From positions 8,150 to 16,837 of the forward strand of contig SVEW01000045.1 of the NCBI GenBank assembly GCA_015057205.1: a DNA stretch of 8,688 nt. The letters run 5' to 3'. The position numbers and the translations under genes are program-made. This document shows, piece by piece, positions 1-6,783 of this stretch (position 1 is its first letter; every line of letters begins with the position of its first letter). A model generated the notes under the pieces. That model was not told the DNA's origin, made no database searches, and saw nothing but the letters and a program-made list of their open reading frames with translations. This DNA is from Lachnospiraceae bacterium. Lineage in GTDB: Bacteria > Bacillota > Clostridia > Lachnospirales > Lachnospiraceae.

Positions 1-155
1 CCTGGGACGATCCGGTACCGGATCAGGGAAAAGTGGTGACCAGTACGCGGTATTTTGATGTGAGTAAAGCAGTGATGGAAAAAGCCCATGGATCCTGGGA
101 TTCCACCTATTTTTCTGATATTTATCTAGGATATATGTCAGAATTGATAAAATAA
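1..155 (+). CDS. C-terminal end of an unidentified protein (5' end outside window)
   Basis: An open frame runs from the window edge (first full codon at 3) to TAA at 153-155, giving 50 residues that begin WDDPVPDQGK and end GYMSELIK. The other two forward frames stop within the first 60 bases. The peptide is soluble-looking, with many aromatic and acidic residues and no membrane segment. I do not recognise the family from this tail. There is no clear hairpin terminator after the stop. The next gene has its own promoter 28 bases downstream, so the two are probably separate transcription units. Confidence is high that this is coding and nil for function. Confidence 0.6.
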   Translation, partial: WDDPVPDQGKVVTSTRYFDVSKAVMEKAHGSWDSTYFSDIYLGYMSELIK

Positions 156-182
156 TTTGCTAATTTTTGTGAAAAGTGAAAA

Positions 183-211
183 TTGTAAAACAACTCCCCC
201 TTTGGTATGAT
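183..211 (+). promoter_or_regulatory. Sigma-A-type promoter for the transporter operon
   Basis: A TTGTAA box (183-188) and a TATGAT box (206-211) are separated by exactly 17 bases. This is 4/6 and 5/6 agreement with the consensus. Transcription would start near 218, leaving a leader of about 55 bases. The ribosome binding site AAGGAGGGG (254-262) lies 10 bases before the ATG at 273. Confidence 0.6.
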
Positions 212-272
212 TAAAATATGAATAAAATATGTCACAAATGTGGCGAAATAAAGAAGGAGGGGTTTTTAACTC

Positions 273-1652
273 ATGGAACAAGGCAAAGGGCAATTTAACT
301 CAAACTTTGGCTTCCTGATGGCTGCGCTTGGTTCCGCAGTTGGATTGGGAAATCTATGGTCCTTCCCCTATAAGATGGGTCTCGGGGGAGGATTCGCATT
401 TCTGGTGATTTATTTGATTTTACTGGTGACCGTAGGTTATCCGCTGTTGTTAGCGGAGATTGCGGTGGGACGTAAATCACAGAAGGCGGCAATCGAGGCG
501 TACAGCGACGTAAATCGCAAATTTAAGTTTAATGGTGTGCTGCAAACGGCGGTTCCATTCTTTTTGATTGCGTTTTACTGTACGTTTGGTGGCTATATTC
601 TGAAGTATTTGGTCTATTCCGTAATGGCCTTCGGAGGAAAAAGCGTAGATCCGGAAGCGTTTTTCAAGTCTTCGCTTTTGGCAAACGGTGGGGAAGCTAT
701 GATCTGGATGGCGGTTTTCCTTGTTTTGACAGTAGTAATCGTTATCGGCGGTGTGTCCGGCGGTATCGAGAAATTCTGTAAAATTGCTATGCCGGCGCTG
801 TTTGTAATGCTGGTGGTAATCGTAGTTCGTGCCTGTACATTATCGGGAGCAGGAGATGGATTGGCATTTTTGTTTAAACCGCATTTTGAAGGTATGGATT
901 CCGTAGGAGATTTCTTCAGTACACTGAAGTTAGCCGGCGGGCAGATGTTTTTCTCACTGTCTCTTGCATCCGGGTGCCTGATAGCGTATGGTTCTTATCT
1001 TGGTAAAAACGAGAATCTGGAAAAAGATGCCGCTGTAATTGCAATTGGAGACTCATTGGTTGCTATTTTGGCGGGTATGGCTATCATGCCGGCATGTTCT
1101 GCTTTTGGTATTGAACCTGGAGCAGGTCCGGGATTGTTGTTCATGTCTATGCAGACCGTATTTAACAGTATGGCAGGCGGCAAAATTTTTGGATTCTTAT
1201 TCTGGTTATTGGTATTTTTTGCGGCACTTTCATCCTCTATTGGAATGATGGAAGGCGGTGTATCGGCAATTCTTGATAACCGAATCAAAGCCGGTAAACC
1301 GGCAAATCGTTTGGCGGTAACTGTACTTATGGGAGTATGGGCTCTTATAGGAAATGCATTGACGACCCTGGATTGTCTGGGTGCAGCCAAAACAGTTTCC
1401 TGGTTCCACATTTTGGGACAGCCGGATGTATTGGACGTGTGGGATGCCGTTGCAGAGGGCGTTTTGATGCCTTTGACCGGTTTGATTATGGCTATTTTAC
1501 TTGGCTGGGTTGTGCCGCACTACATAGATGATGAAGTGGAGCGTGGATCCGGTTTTAAATCCAGAGGACTGTTTAAATTCTGCATCCGTTATCTGGGACC
1601 TATTTTCATGATATTAATTGTGTACGGACAGTTGACGTCCTTCTGGGGCTAG
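273..1652 (+). CDS. Sodium-dependent amino-acid transporter, NSS/SNF family
   Basis: Membrane symporter of the neurotransmitter:sodium symporter family, probably importing an amino acid with Na+. At 459 residues it is close to the short bacterial members with 11 helices (MhsT, Tyt1) rather than 12-helix LeuT. The unwound first helix reads GSAVGLGN-LWSFPY (residues 20-33) and aligns with LeuT residue for residue, including G20, A22, V23 and N27 of the sodium sites. Helix 6 has FFSLSLASG (226-234). Helix 8 has FFAALSSSIGMM (315-326), where A317, S320 and S321 match the LeuT Na2 ligands. D260 in helix 7 fits the chloride-independent prokaryotic type. The outer-gate arginine (LeuT R30) is serine here, while its partner aspartate appears kept as D391. 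Start: ATG 273 with a strong AAGGAGGGG site. It precedes the secreted protein gene by 20 bases. The substrate cannot be named from sequence. Confidence 0.93.
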   Translation: MEQGKGQFNSNFGFLMAALGSAVGLGNLWSFPYKMGLGGGFAFLVIYLILLVTVGYPLLLAEIAVGRKSQKAAIEAYSDVNRKFKFNGVLQTAVPFFLIAFYCTFGGYILKYLVYSVMAFGGKSVDPEAFFKSSLLANGGEAMIWMAVFLVLTVVIVIGGVSGGIEKFCKIAMPALFVMLVVIVVRACTLSGAGDGLAFLFKPHFEGMDSVGDFFSTLKLAGGQMFFSLSLASGCLIAYGSYLGKNENLEKDAAVIAIGDSLVAILAGMAIMPACSAFGIEPGAGPGLLFMSMQTVFNSMAGGKIFGFLFWLLVFFAALSSSIGMMEGGVSAILDNRIKAGKPANRLAVTVLMGVWALIGNALTTLDCLGAAKTVSWFHILGQPDVLDVWDAVAEGVLMPLTGLIMAILLGWVVPHYIDDEVERGSGFKSRGLFKFCIRYLGPIFMILIVYGQLTSFWG

Positions 1653-1672
1653 TAGTTTTATAAGGAGTTTTT

Positions 1673-2371
1673 ATGAAGAAAAAAGGATTGGCATGGCTGC
1701 TTTTGGCGGTCATGCTGCTTTCCGTTTTGGGACAGATTACAACGGTAAAAGCCGAGACGGGGGCAGACGGGCATGTCTTAACACTTAGCGCGAAGAAAAT
1801 TTCCATTATGGCAGGCTGCCGTGGACAATTATATGTTACCAGTGGGTATTATGCGTTGAAAATGTATTCTACCGATAAAGATGTGGTGACAATTTCAAAG
1901 AACGGCCTGCTAAAGGCAAAGAAAGCCGGTAAGGCAACGATTGTTGCGAAGGATACGTACTCCGGCGCTAAGGCAACGTGTAAAGTGACTGTGAAAAAGC
2001 GCCTGACGGCAAAACAGATTCGTAGTAAGATTTATGGGTTAAAGTCCAGATACCCGGAAGGAAAGCCATGGACCAATGGGAACCTGGATAAGTACGGTAA
2101 CGGTGGCTGCTATGCGTTTATGATGATTGCCGTGGAACGTGTCTTTGGAAAAGCAACCCTGACCAAACAGCATAAATCGTTTAATAAGATTCGTGTGGGA
2201 GACCATATCCGAATTGGCAATTTTCATTCTGTGGTAGTTCTTAAGAAAAAACGAAATTCAGTGGTGGTCGTGGAAGGAAATTACAATTCCTCTATTCACT
2301 GGGGAAGAGAAATTACCAGGCGCGAGTTGCGGGAATACGGATTTTATGTGGATACCCGTATCTGGACGTAG
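1673..2371 (+). CDS. Secreted Ig-like (Big2) protein with C-terminal Cys/His amidase-like domain
   Basis: 232 residues. A signal peptide (KKK start, hydrophobic core 6-20, likely cut after VKA at 27) sends it outside the cell. Residues about 34-108 form a bacterial Ig-like group 2 domain, with the typical pattern of strands around STDKDVVTIS-KNGLLKAKKAGKATI and a closing CKVTVKK. Residues about 112-232 resemble a papain-fold amidase or peptidase (CHAP/NlpC type): GGCYAFM with candidate nucleophile C146, then VGDHIRI-GNFHSVVVL with candidate base H185, then VVVEGNYN with E201 or N203 as third residue. A cell-wall or peptide substrate is an inference from that fold. Start: ATG 1673, five bases after AAGGAG (1662-1667). 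The 20-base gap to the transporter gene suggests cotranscription. The catalytic triad is read by eye, so the domain call is less sure than the Ig-like and secretion calls. Confidence 0.8.
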   Translation: MKKKGLAWLLLAVMLLSVLGQITTVKAETGADGHVLTLSAKKISIMAGCRGQLYVTSGYYALKMYSTDKDVVTISKNGLLKAKKAGKATIVAKDTYSGAKATCKVTVKKRLTAKQIRSKIYGLKSRYPEGKPWTNGNLDKYGNGGCYAFMMIAVERVFGKATLTKQHKSFNKIRVGDHIRIGNFHSVVVLKKKRNSVVVVEGNYNSSIHWGREITRRELREYGFYVDTRIWT

Positions 2372-2396
2372 GAAATAGTATTTTAAAAAAAACATA

Positions 2397-2426
2397 CTTA
2401 CGTAAGAGGCAAAAATTTGCTACAAT
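2397..2426 (+). promoter_or_regulatory. Extended -10 promoter with a palindrome over the -35 region
   Basis: TACAAT (2421-2426) is preceded by TGC, the extended -10 form TG-N-TACAAT. The -35 position, 17 bases upstream, holds the weak TTACGT (2398-2403), which sits inside the perfect 10-base palindrome CTTACGTAAG (2397-2406). An extended -10 promoter can work with a poor -35. The palindrome could be a regulator site, though a 10-base palindrome may also be chance. The start of transcription would be near 2433. Confidence 0.5.
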
Positions 2427-2436
2427 GGGTTCTAAA

Positions 2437-2464
2437 GCGCAAAATGGTGGAATTGGAAACGCAC
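2437..2464 (+). other. tRNA-Leu-like 5' segment (acceptor strand plus D-arm pattern)
   Basis: GCGCAAA followed by TGGTGGAATTGG and AAACGCAC has the layout of the 5' end of a bacterial leucine tRNA. That layout is a 7-base acceptor strand, a D-stem GTG (2447-2449) pairing CAC (2462-2464), and a D-loop with AATTGG. Known leucine tRNAs commonly have GCG/CGC at this stem, so GTG/CAC keeps the pairing. No matching anticodon arm, variable arm, T-arm or 3' acceptor strand follows. It is therefore not a working tRNA. It may be a decayed tRNA 5' half, a mimic in the mRNA leader, or chance. It starts about four bases after the predicted transcription start. Confidence 0.3.
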
Positions 2465-2516
2465 ACTCCTACGGGATGATAACGAACAACACATTTTTGT
2501 AGTAAATGTAGGAGGT
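2465..2516 (+). promoter_or_regulatory. Leader able to hide the ribosome binding site (two exclusive hairpins)
   Basis: CTCCTAC (2466-2472) is fully complementary to GTAGGAG (2508-2514), which covers most of the AGGAGG ribosome binding site (2510-2515). A second hairpin, ACATTT (2491-2496) with AAATGT (2504-2509), uses bases 2508-2509 and leaves AGGAGG free. The two cannot form completely together, which is the arrangement expected of a translational switch. No ligand or known riboswitch class is recognised. Confidence 0.35.
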
Positions 2517-2525
2517 TTGGTTATT

Positions 2526-3005
2526 ATGCCGAAGAGTAAATTTCAGAATGTAGTTTTTACAATTATGATGGCTACCATTATGGTATATGGAATGGTAGTG
2601 TATAACGTAGCATTGAATATGGGAGGCGTGAAGAACGAGACGTTTTTGATTGCCCTTCATGAGCTTCCGATTATGGTGCCGATTGCGTTTGTTTTGGAAA
2701 TTTTTGTTGTAGGAAGGATTGCAGGAGCCCTGGCATTTCGCGTGGTTCGTCCCACGGATCGGCCGCAGGTGATAACTTTTGCAATCTCTGCATGTATTTG
2801 CTGTATCATGTGCCCGATTATGAGTTTGGTAGCAACCATTCTTTTTAAAGAGAATCCAAGCTTTGGAACATGGATTCAGACTTGGGGAATGAATTTCCCG
2901 ATGGCACTTTTATATCAGCTGTTTTATTGCGGACCATTGGTTCGATTTTTGTTCCGCATGATGTTTCGTGAAAAACAGGTGCAGTCTGAAGTAGAATGCG
3001 CATAA
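2526..3005 (+). CDS. DUF2798-like four-helix membrane protein
   Basis: 159 residues that match my recollection of the DUF2798 family of Clostridia, whose function is unknown. An N-terminal MPKSKFQNVVFT is followed by four hydrophobic segments at about 8-30, 42-64, 81-107 and 122-146. The loop between the first two has the motif NMGGVKNETF, and the second segment begins HELPIMVPIAF. The third carries a cysteine-rich stretch ACICCIMCPIMSL (89-101). The C-terminus is short and charged. The ATG at 2526 is preferred because AGGAGG (2510-2515) lies 10 bases upstream. The in-frame TTG at 2517 would directly abut that site. The gene has its own promoter and leader and is followed by the ileS promoter, so it is probably monocistronic. 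The family call is moderate to good. No role is inferred. Confidence 0.8.
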   Translation: MPKSKFQNVVFTIMMATIMVYGMVVYNVALNMGGVKNETFLIALHELPIMVPIAFVLEIFVVGRIAGALAFRVVRPTDRPQVITFAISACICCIMCPIMSLVATILFKENPSFGTWIQTWGMNFPMALLYQLFYCGPLVRFLFRMMFREKQVQSEVECA

Positions 3006-3024
3006 AGTTGCTTGAAATCCCCTC

Positions 3025-3053
3025 TTGACACCACCGAGGGAAACTTCTATAAT
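3025..3053 (+). promoter_or_regulatory. Perfect consensus sigma-A promoter of ileS
   Basis: TTGACA (3025-3030) and TATAAT (3048-3053) are separated by 17 bases, an exact match to consensus. This suits a leader controlled by attenuation, where initiation is strong and constant and the T-box sets output. The -35 box is flanked by CCCTC (3020-3024) and GAGGG (3036-3040), a five-base inverted repeat of unknown meaning. Transcription should begin near 3060. Confidence 0.92.
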
Positions 3054-3059
3054 AAATAT

Positions 3060-3350
3060 CGTATATACAAAGACGATGACGAAGACAGTACATGCCATGG
3101 TGAAGCTTTGAGCGAGCCGGGATGGTGAGAGCCGGTACAAGTAGGCGGGCATGGAACATCACTTCCGAGTTGCAACCCGAACCTGCAAGGTAGTAGGCGT
3201 TGCCGGCATTCCACCGTTAACCGGGACACGTATGCAGACTCGCATAAGATTACCGTTTGGAATCGGCGGGCCTAAGTATGGCAGTAACAGGTGGTTGTGA
3301 AACTTTTGGGCGTTCATTCCTATTACTGGGATGAACGCCTTTATTATTTT
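3060..3350 (+). ncRNA. T-box leader, isoleucine-specific (specifier ATC), controlling ileS
   Basis: Cis-acting RNA that senses uncharged tRNA-Ile. The stem I base pairs GAAG (3081-3084) with CTTC (3162-3165). Above it, an internal loop has ACAGTA (with the conserved AGTA) on the 5' side and GAACATCA on the 3' side. The next helix is CATGCC (3091-3096) with GGCATG (3148-3153). The specifier is ATC (3158-3160), an isoleucine codon, in its standard place. The distal part (about 3110-3140) shows the usual GATGGTGAGAGCCGG pattern. A TATGC/GCATA hairpin (3231-3246) may be stem III. The antiterminator pairs AGTAACAGG (3283-3291) with CCTATTACT (3319-3327), 8 of 9 paired. It then bulges TGGTT (3292-3296), whose TGGT fits the tRNA ACCA end, and closes with GTGAA/TTCAT. 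The competing terminator follows, and the gene behind is ileS, which confirms specificity. Confidence 0.95.
3308..3350 (+). terminator. T-box attenuator terminator upstream of ileS
   Basis: GGCGTTCATTCC (3309-3320) pairs with GGGATGAACGCC (3328-3339), 12 pairs including one G-U, around a 7-base loop. The T-rich tract TTTATTATTTT (3340-3350) follows. The 5' arm and the loop contain the 3' strand of the antiterminator (3313-3327), so the two structures exclude each other. Confidence 0.93.
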
Positions 3351-3366
3351 AGAGAGGTAGGAGAAT

Positions 3367-6300
3367 ATGTACAAGAAAGTATCCACAGATCTGAACTTTG
3401 TTCAGCGAGAGAAAGAAGTAGAACAGTTCTGGAAAGATGAGAAGATTTTCGCGAAGAGCATGGATAGTCGTAAGGAAGGAGAGACCTATACTTTCTACGA
3501 TGGACCGCCAACCGCGAATGGTAAGCCGCATATTGGACATGTGCTTACCCGTGTAATCAAGGATATGATTCCAAGATACCAGACAATGAAAGGAAAGATG
3601 GTTCCTCGTAAGGCCGGATGGGATACCCACGGACTTCCGGTGGAATTAGAGGTTGAGAAGTTACTTGGATTAAACGGCAAAGAACAGATTGAAGAATATG
3701 GAATGGAGCCGTTTATTGATAAATGTAAGGAATCTGTATGGAAATACAAGGGAATGTGGGAAGATTTTTCCAGTACCGTTGGTTTCTGGGCAGATATGGA
3801 GAATCCGTATGTAACGTATCACGATGACTACATTGAGTCTGAGTGGTGGGCATTGAAACAGATTTGGGACAAAGGTTTATTATACAAGGGATTCAAGATT
3901 GTACCATATTGTCCACGTTGCGGAACCCCGCTTTCTACCGCGGAAGTATCTCAGGGATACAAGACGGTGAAAGAGAAATCTGCGATTGTTCGTTTTAAGG
4001 TTGTGGGAGAAGATGCCTACTTTTTAGCATGGACCACCACACCATGGACCTTACCGTCTAACTTAGGTTTGGTTGTGAACCCGACAGATACCTACTGCAA
4101 GGTTAAGGCGGCAGATGGTTATACCTATTATATGGCTGAAGCACTTCTTGACAGCGTGCTTGGCAAGCTGGGAAATGAAGAAGAGGGCGTGAAAGCCTAT
4201 GAAGTAGTAGAGCGTTTTGCAGGTAAGGAATTAGAATACAAAGAATACGAACCACTGTACGCTTTTGCCAAGGAAGTGGCTGATAAACAGAAGAAGAAAG
4301 CATTCTATGTAATGTGCGATGACTATGTAACCATGTCCGATGGTACCGGTATCGTTCATACCGCTCCGGCATTCGGTGAAGACGATGCCCGTGTATGCCG
4401 CAAATATGATTTCCCATTCGTACAGTTTGTAAATGAGAAAGGTGAAATGAGCGAAGATACTCCGTTTGCCGGTTTGTTTGTAAAGAAAGCCGATCCGGTT
4501 ATCTTAGAAGATTTAGAAAAAGATGGTAAGCTGTTTGAGGCTCCGAAGTTTGAGCATGAGTATCCGCACTGCTGGAGATGTGACAGCCCGCTTATCTACT
4601 ATGCACGTGAGTCCTGGTATATTGAAGAGACAAAGGTGCGTGATGATTTAATTCGAAATAACAATACCGTTAACTGGATTCCGGAATCCATCGGTAAGGG
4701 ACGTTTTGGAAACTGGCTTGAGAACATTCAGGATTGGGCAATTTCCAGAAACCGTTACTGGGGAACTCCGTTAAATATCTGGGTTTGTGATGACTGCGGT
4801 CACAAAGAATGTATCGGTAGCCGTGAGGAATTAGCAAACAGAAGCGGTAATAAGGAGCATGCAAAGATTGAACTTCACCGTCCGTTTATTGATGAAGTTA
4901 CCTTTACTTGTCCGGACTGTGGCAAGACCATGCACCGTGTACCGGAAGTACTTGATTGCTGGTTTGATTCCGGGGCAATGCCGTTTGCACAGTATCATTA
5001 CCCATTTGAGAACAAGGAATTATTTGAAAAACAGTTCCCGGCAGACTTCATTTCTGAGGCGGTAGACCAGACACGTGGATGGTTCCACTCCCTGATGGCA
5101 GTTTCTACGCTGTTGTTTAATAAGTCTCCGTACAAGAACGTTATTGTTTTGGGACATGTGCAGGATGAGAACGGTCAGAAGATGAGTAAATCCAAGGGGA
5201 ATGCGGTAGATCCGTTTGAAGCTTTGGAGAAATACGGTGCAGATGCCATTCGTTGGTATTTTTACATCAACTCTGCACCATGGTTGCCGAACCGTTTCCA
5301 TGGCGATGCGGTAGCAGAAGGACAGCGTAAATTTATGGGTACATTATGGAATACCTATGCATTCTTCGTACTCTATGCAAACATTGATGAGTTTGATGCA
5401 ACCAAGTACAGTTTAGATTATGATAAACTGGCTGTTATGGATAAGTGGTTATTAAGCAAGTTAAACACTTTAATTAAGACGGTTGATGATGATTTGGCCA
5501 ACTATCGCATTCCGGAGACCGCCCGTGCATTGCAGGAATTCGTAGACGATATGAGTAACTGGTATGTAAGACGTTCCCGTGAGCGTTTCTGGGCAAAAGG
5601 AATGGAACAGGATAAGATCAATGCGTACATGACGCTGTATACTGCATTGGTAACGGTCAGCAAGTTGGCAGCACCAATGATTCCGTTTATGACGGAAGAA
5701 ATTTATCAGAACCTTGTAAGAAGTGTTGATTCTACTGCAGAAGAGAGCATTCACTTATGTGAATTCCCGGTTGCAAACGATGCGTTTATCGATAGTGAAT
5801 TAGAAGCAAACATGGATATGGTTTTGAAAGTGGTTGTTATGGGACGTGCAGCCAGAAATGCTGCAAATATCAAGAACCGTCAGCCAATTGGAAATATGTT
5901 TGTTAAGGCAGCAAATACCTTGAATGAATTCTACGTTGATATTATTGCGGAAGAATTGAACGTAAAGAATGTAGAATTTAAAGAGGATGTCAGTGCGTTT
6001 ACAGACTATACCTTTAAGCCACAGCTTAAGACTGTTGGACCAAAGTATGGAAAAATGCTTGGTAACATCCAGAAGGAATTAAAAGAAATCAACGGAAACG
6101 AAGCGATGGCTGAGTTGAAACGGGAAGGCGTGCTTACTCTTTGCGGTGGTGAAGTAAAACTTGCGGAGGAAGACCTTTTGATTACCATGACGCAGATGGA
6201 AGGCTATATGACCGAGAACGATATGGATATAACCGTTGTGTTGGATTGTAACCTGACAGAGGAGCTTTTGGAAGAGGGATTTGTTCGTGAAATTGTCAGC

Positions 6301-6522
6301 AAGATTCAGACCATGCGTAAGGAAGCGGATTTTGAAGTAACCGATCGCATCAAGGTTTCCTATGATGCAGAAGGAAAATGTGCAGAAATCTTTGCAAAAT
6401 ACGGTAAGGATATTCTCTCCGAAGTATTAGGCGAGGAATTACTTGAAAAAACAGAACTTGGCTATACCAAGGCATGGAAGATTAATGGAGAAGATGTAAC
6501 GCTTGGCGTTGCTAAACTATAA
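3367..6522 (+). CDS. ileS: Isoleucyl-tRNA synthetase, type 2 (eukaryote-like)
   Basis: Cytoplasmic class I synthetase that charges tRNA-Ile. 1051 residues, longer than the roughly 930-residue type 1 enzymes and typical of IleRS2. The ATP site has HIGH at 55-58 (in GPPTANGKPHIGHVL) and KMSKS at 605-609. The editing domain shows WTTTPWTLPSN (222-232) and GTGIVHTAPAFGEDD (326-340), whose D339 fits the conserved editing aspartate. ISRNRYWGTP (459-468) and DQTRGWFHS (567-575) are further class markers. Cys pairs at 182/185, 402/405, 474/477 and 515/518 suggest zinc binding. The anticodon-binding helical domain covers about 680-850. The tail (about 900-1051) looks like the DUF5915 domain of type 2 enzymes and lacks a C-terminal zinc finger. 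Start: ATG 3367 with GAGAGG and TAGGAG just upstream. Control is by the isoleucine T-box. Type 2 enzymes are generally tolerant of mupirocin, so tolerance is inferred here. Confidence 0.98.
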   Translation: MYKKVSTDLNFVQREKEVEQFWKDEKIFAKSMDSRKEGETYTFYDGPPTANGKPHIGHVLTRVIKDMIPRYQTMKGKMVPRKAGWDTHGLPVELEVEKLLGLNGKEQIEEYGMEPFIDKCKESVWKYKGMWEDFSSTVGFWADMENPYVTYHDDYIESEWWALKQIWDKGLLYKGFKIVPYCPRCGTPLSTAEVSQGYKTVKEKSAIVRFKVVGEDAYFLAWTTTPWTLPSNLGLVVNPTDTYCKVKAADGYTYYMAEALLDSVLGKLGNEEEGVKAYEVVERFAGKELEYKEYEPLYAFAKEVADKQKKKAFYVMCDDYVTMSDGTGIVHTAPAFGEDDARVCRKYDFPFVQFVNEKGEMSEDTPFAGLFVKKADPVILEDLEKDGKLFEAPKFEHEYPHCWRCDSPLIYYARESWYIEETKVRDDLIRNNNTVNWIPESIGKGRFGNWLENIQDWAISRNRYWGTPLNIWVCDDCGHKECIGSREELANRSGNKEHAKIELHRPFIDEVTFTCPDCGKTMHRVPEVLDCWFDSGAMPFAQYHYPFENKELFEKQFPADFISEAVDQTRGWFHSLMAVSTLLFNKSPYKNVIVLGHVQDENGQKMSKSKGNAVDPFEALEKYGADAIRWYFYINSAPWLPNRFHGDAVAEGQRKFMGTLWNTYAFFVLYANIDEFDATKYSLDYDKLAVMDKWLLSKLNTLIKTVDDDLANYRIPETARALQEFVDDMSNWYVRRSRERFWAKGMEQDKINAYMTLYTALVTVSKLAAPMIPFMTEEIYQNLVRSVDSTAEESIHLCEFPVANDAFIDSELEANMDMVLKVVVMGRAARNAANIKNRQPIGNMFVKAANTLNEFYVDIIAEELNVKNVEFKEDVSAFTDYTFKPQLKTVGPKYGKMLGNIQKELKEINGNEAMAELKREGVLTLCGGEVKLAEEDLLITMTQMEGYMTENDMDITVVLDCNLTEELLEEGFVREIVSKIQTMRKEADFEVTDRIKVSYDAEGKCAEIFAKYGKDILSEVLGEELLEKTELGYTKAWKINGEDVTLGVAKL

Positions 6523-6541
6523 TTTTTCTCTAAAGTGAAGT

Positions 6542-6582
6542 AAACCGGTGGAACAGGAAGGAATCCTGGGCCGCCGGTTTTT
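6542..6582 (+). terminator. Intrinsic terminator of ileS
   Basis: AAACCGGTGG (6542-6551) pairs with CCGCCGGTTT (6571-6580), ten pairs with one G-U. An inner CAGG/CCTG hairpin (6554-6557, 6565-6568) extends it, and the run TTTTT (6578-6582) ends it. It begins 20 bases after the ileS stop and separates ileS from the next unit. Confidence 0.92.
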
Positions 6583-6615
6583 GTATAGACAGGGGAATGT
6601 AGAATTAATGCAATT

Positions 6616-6646
6616 ATTTTTAGTTGTAAAAAATACAACCAAAAAT
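6616..6646. repeat. AT-rich dyad next to the -35 box (possible operator)
   Basis: ATTTTTAGTTGTA (6616-6628) and TACAACCAAAAAT (6634-6646) are inverted repeats, 12 of 13 paired, around five A residues. The core is GTTGTA-N5-TACAAC. The dyad ends two bases before the predicted -35 box at 6649, a usual place for a regulator. The terminator just upstream makes a second terminator unnecessary, and no regulator gene is visible in the window. Confidence 0.45.
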
Positions 6647-6648
6647 AT

Positions 6649-6677
6649 TTTACTTATCGAAAAAGATTGTGTATCAT
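6649..6677 (+). promoter_or_regulatory. Promoter for the unknown membrane protein gene
   Basis: TTTACT (6649-6654) and TATCAT (6672-6677) are separated by 17 bases, 4/6 and 5/6 matches to consensus. The start would be near 6684, giving a leader of about 100 bases to GTG 6784 or 142 bases to ATG 6826. The upstream DNA is very AT-rich. Confidence 0.5.
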
Positions 6678-6783
6678 GGACGTATCAAGTGGCAAATAAT
6701 GTAGAAAGTGAAGCAGACGAACGGTTATTATGATTACAAAGTCGCACAACATTCCACGAACTATGTTAAGTGGGTGAGCGATA

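Noticed and set aside
156..182. Possible terminator for the first partial gene (AATTTT...AAAATT repeat).
   Set aside because: The stem is only six A/T pairs without a GC core, too weak to call.
2465..2476. ACTCCTACGGGA is identical to a conserved stretch of 16S rRNA (the region used for the common 338 primer).
   Set aside because: Only 12 bases match and the flanks do not resemble rRNA. It is better explained as chance or by its pairing with the ribosome binding site.
2517..2525. TTG start giving a three-residue longer DUF2798-like protein.
   Set aside because: It would sit one base after AGGAGG. ATG 2526 has normal spacing and matches the expected MPKSKFQN beginning.
3020..3040. CCCTC/GAGGG repeat around the ileS -35 box as a terminator of the preceding gene.
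   Set aside because: Five pairs with an 11-base loop and no T run. It may be chance.
3047..3386. Several minus-strand open frames across the ileS leader.
   Set aside because: They fall in the T-box RNA, have no supported ribosome binding site, and their peptides resemble no protein I know.
4103..5754. Minus-strand open frames inside ileS.
   Set aside because: They are shadows of a strongly conserved gene on the other strand.
6548..6733. Open frame of 61 codons after ileS.
   Set aside because: It runs through the ileS terminator, the AT-rich dyad and the promoter, and its peptide looks non-biological.
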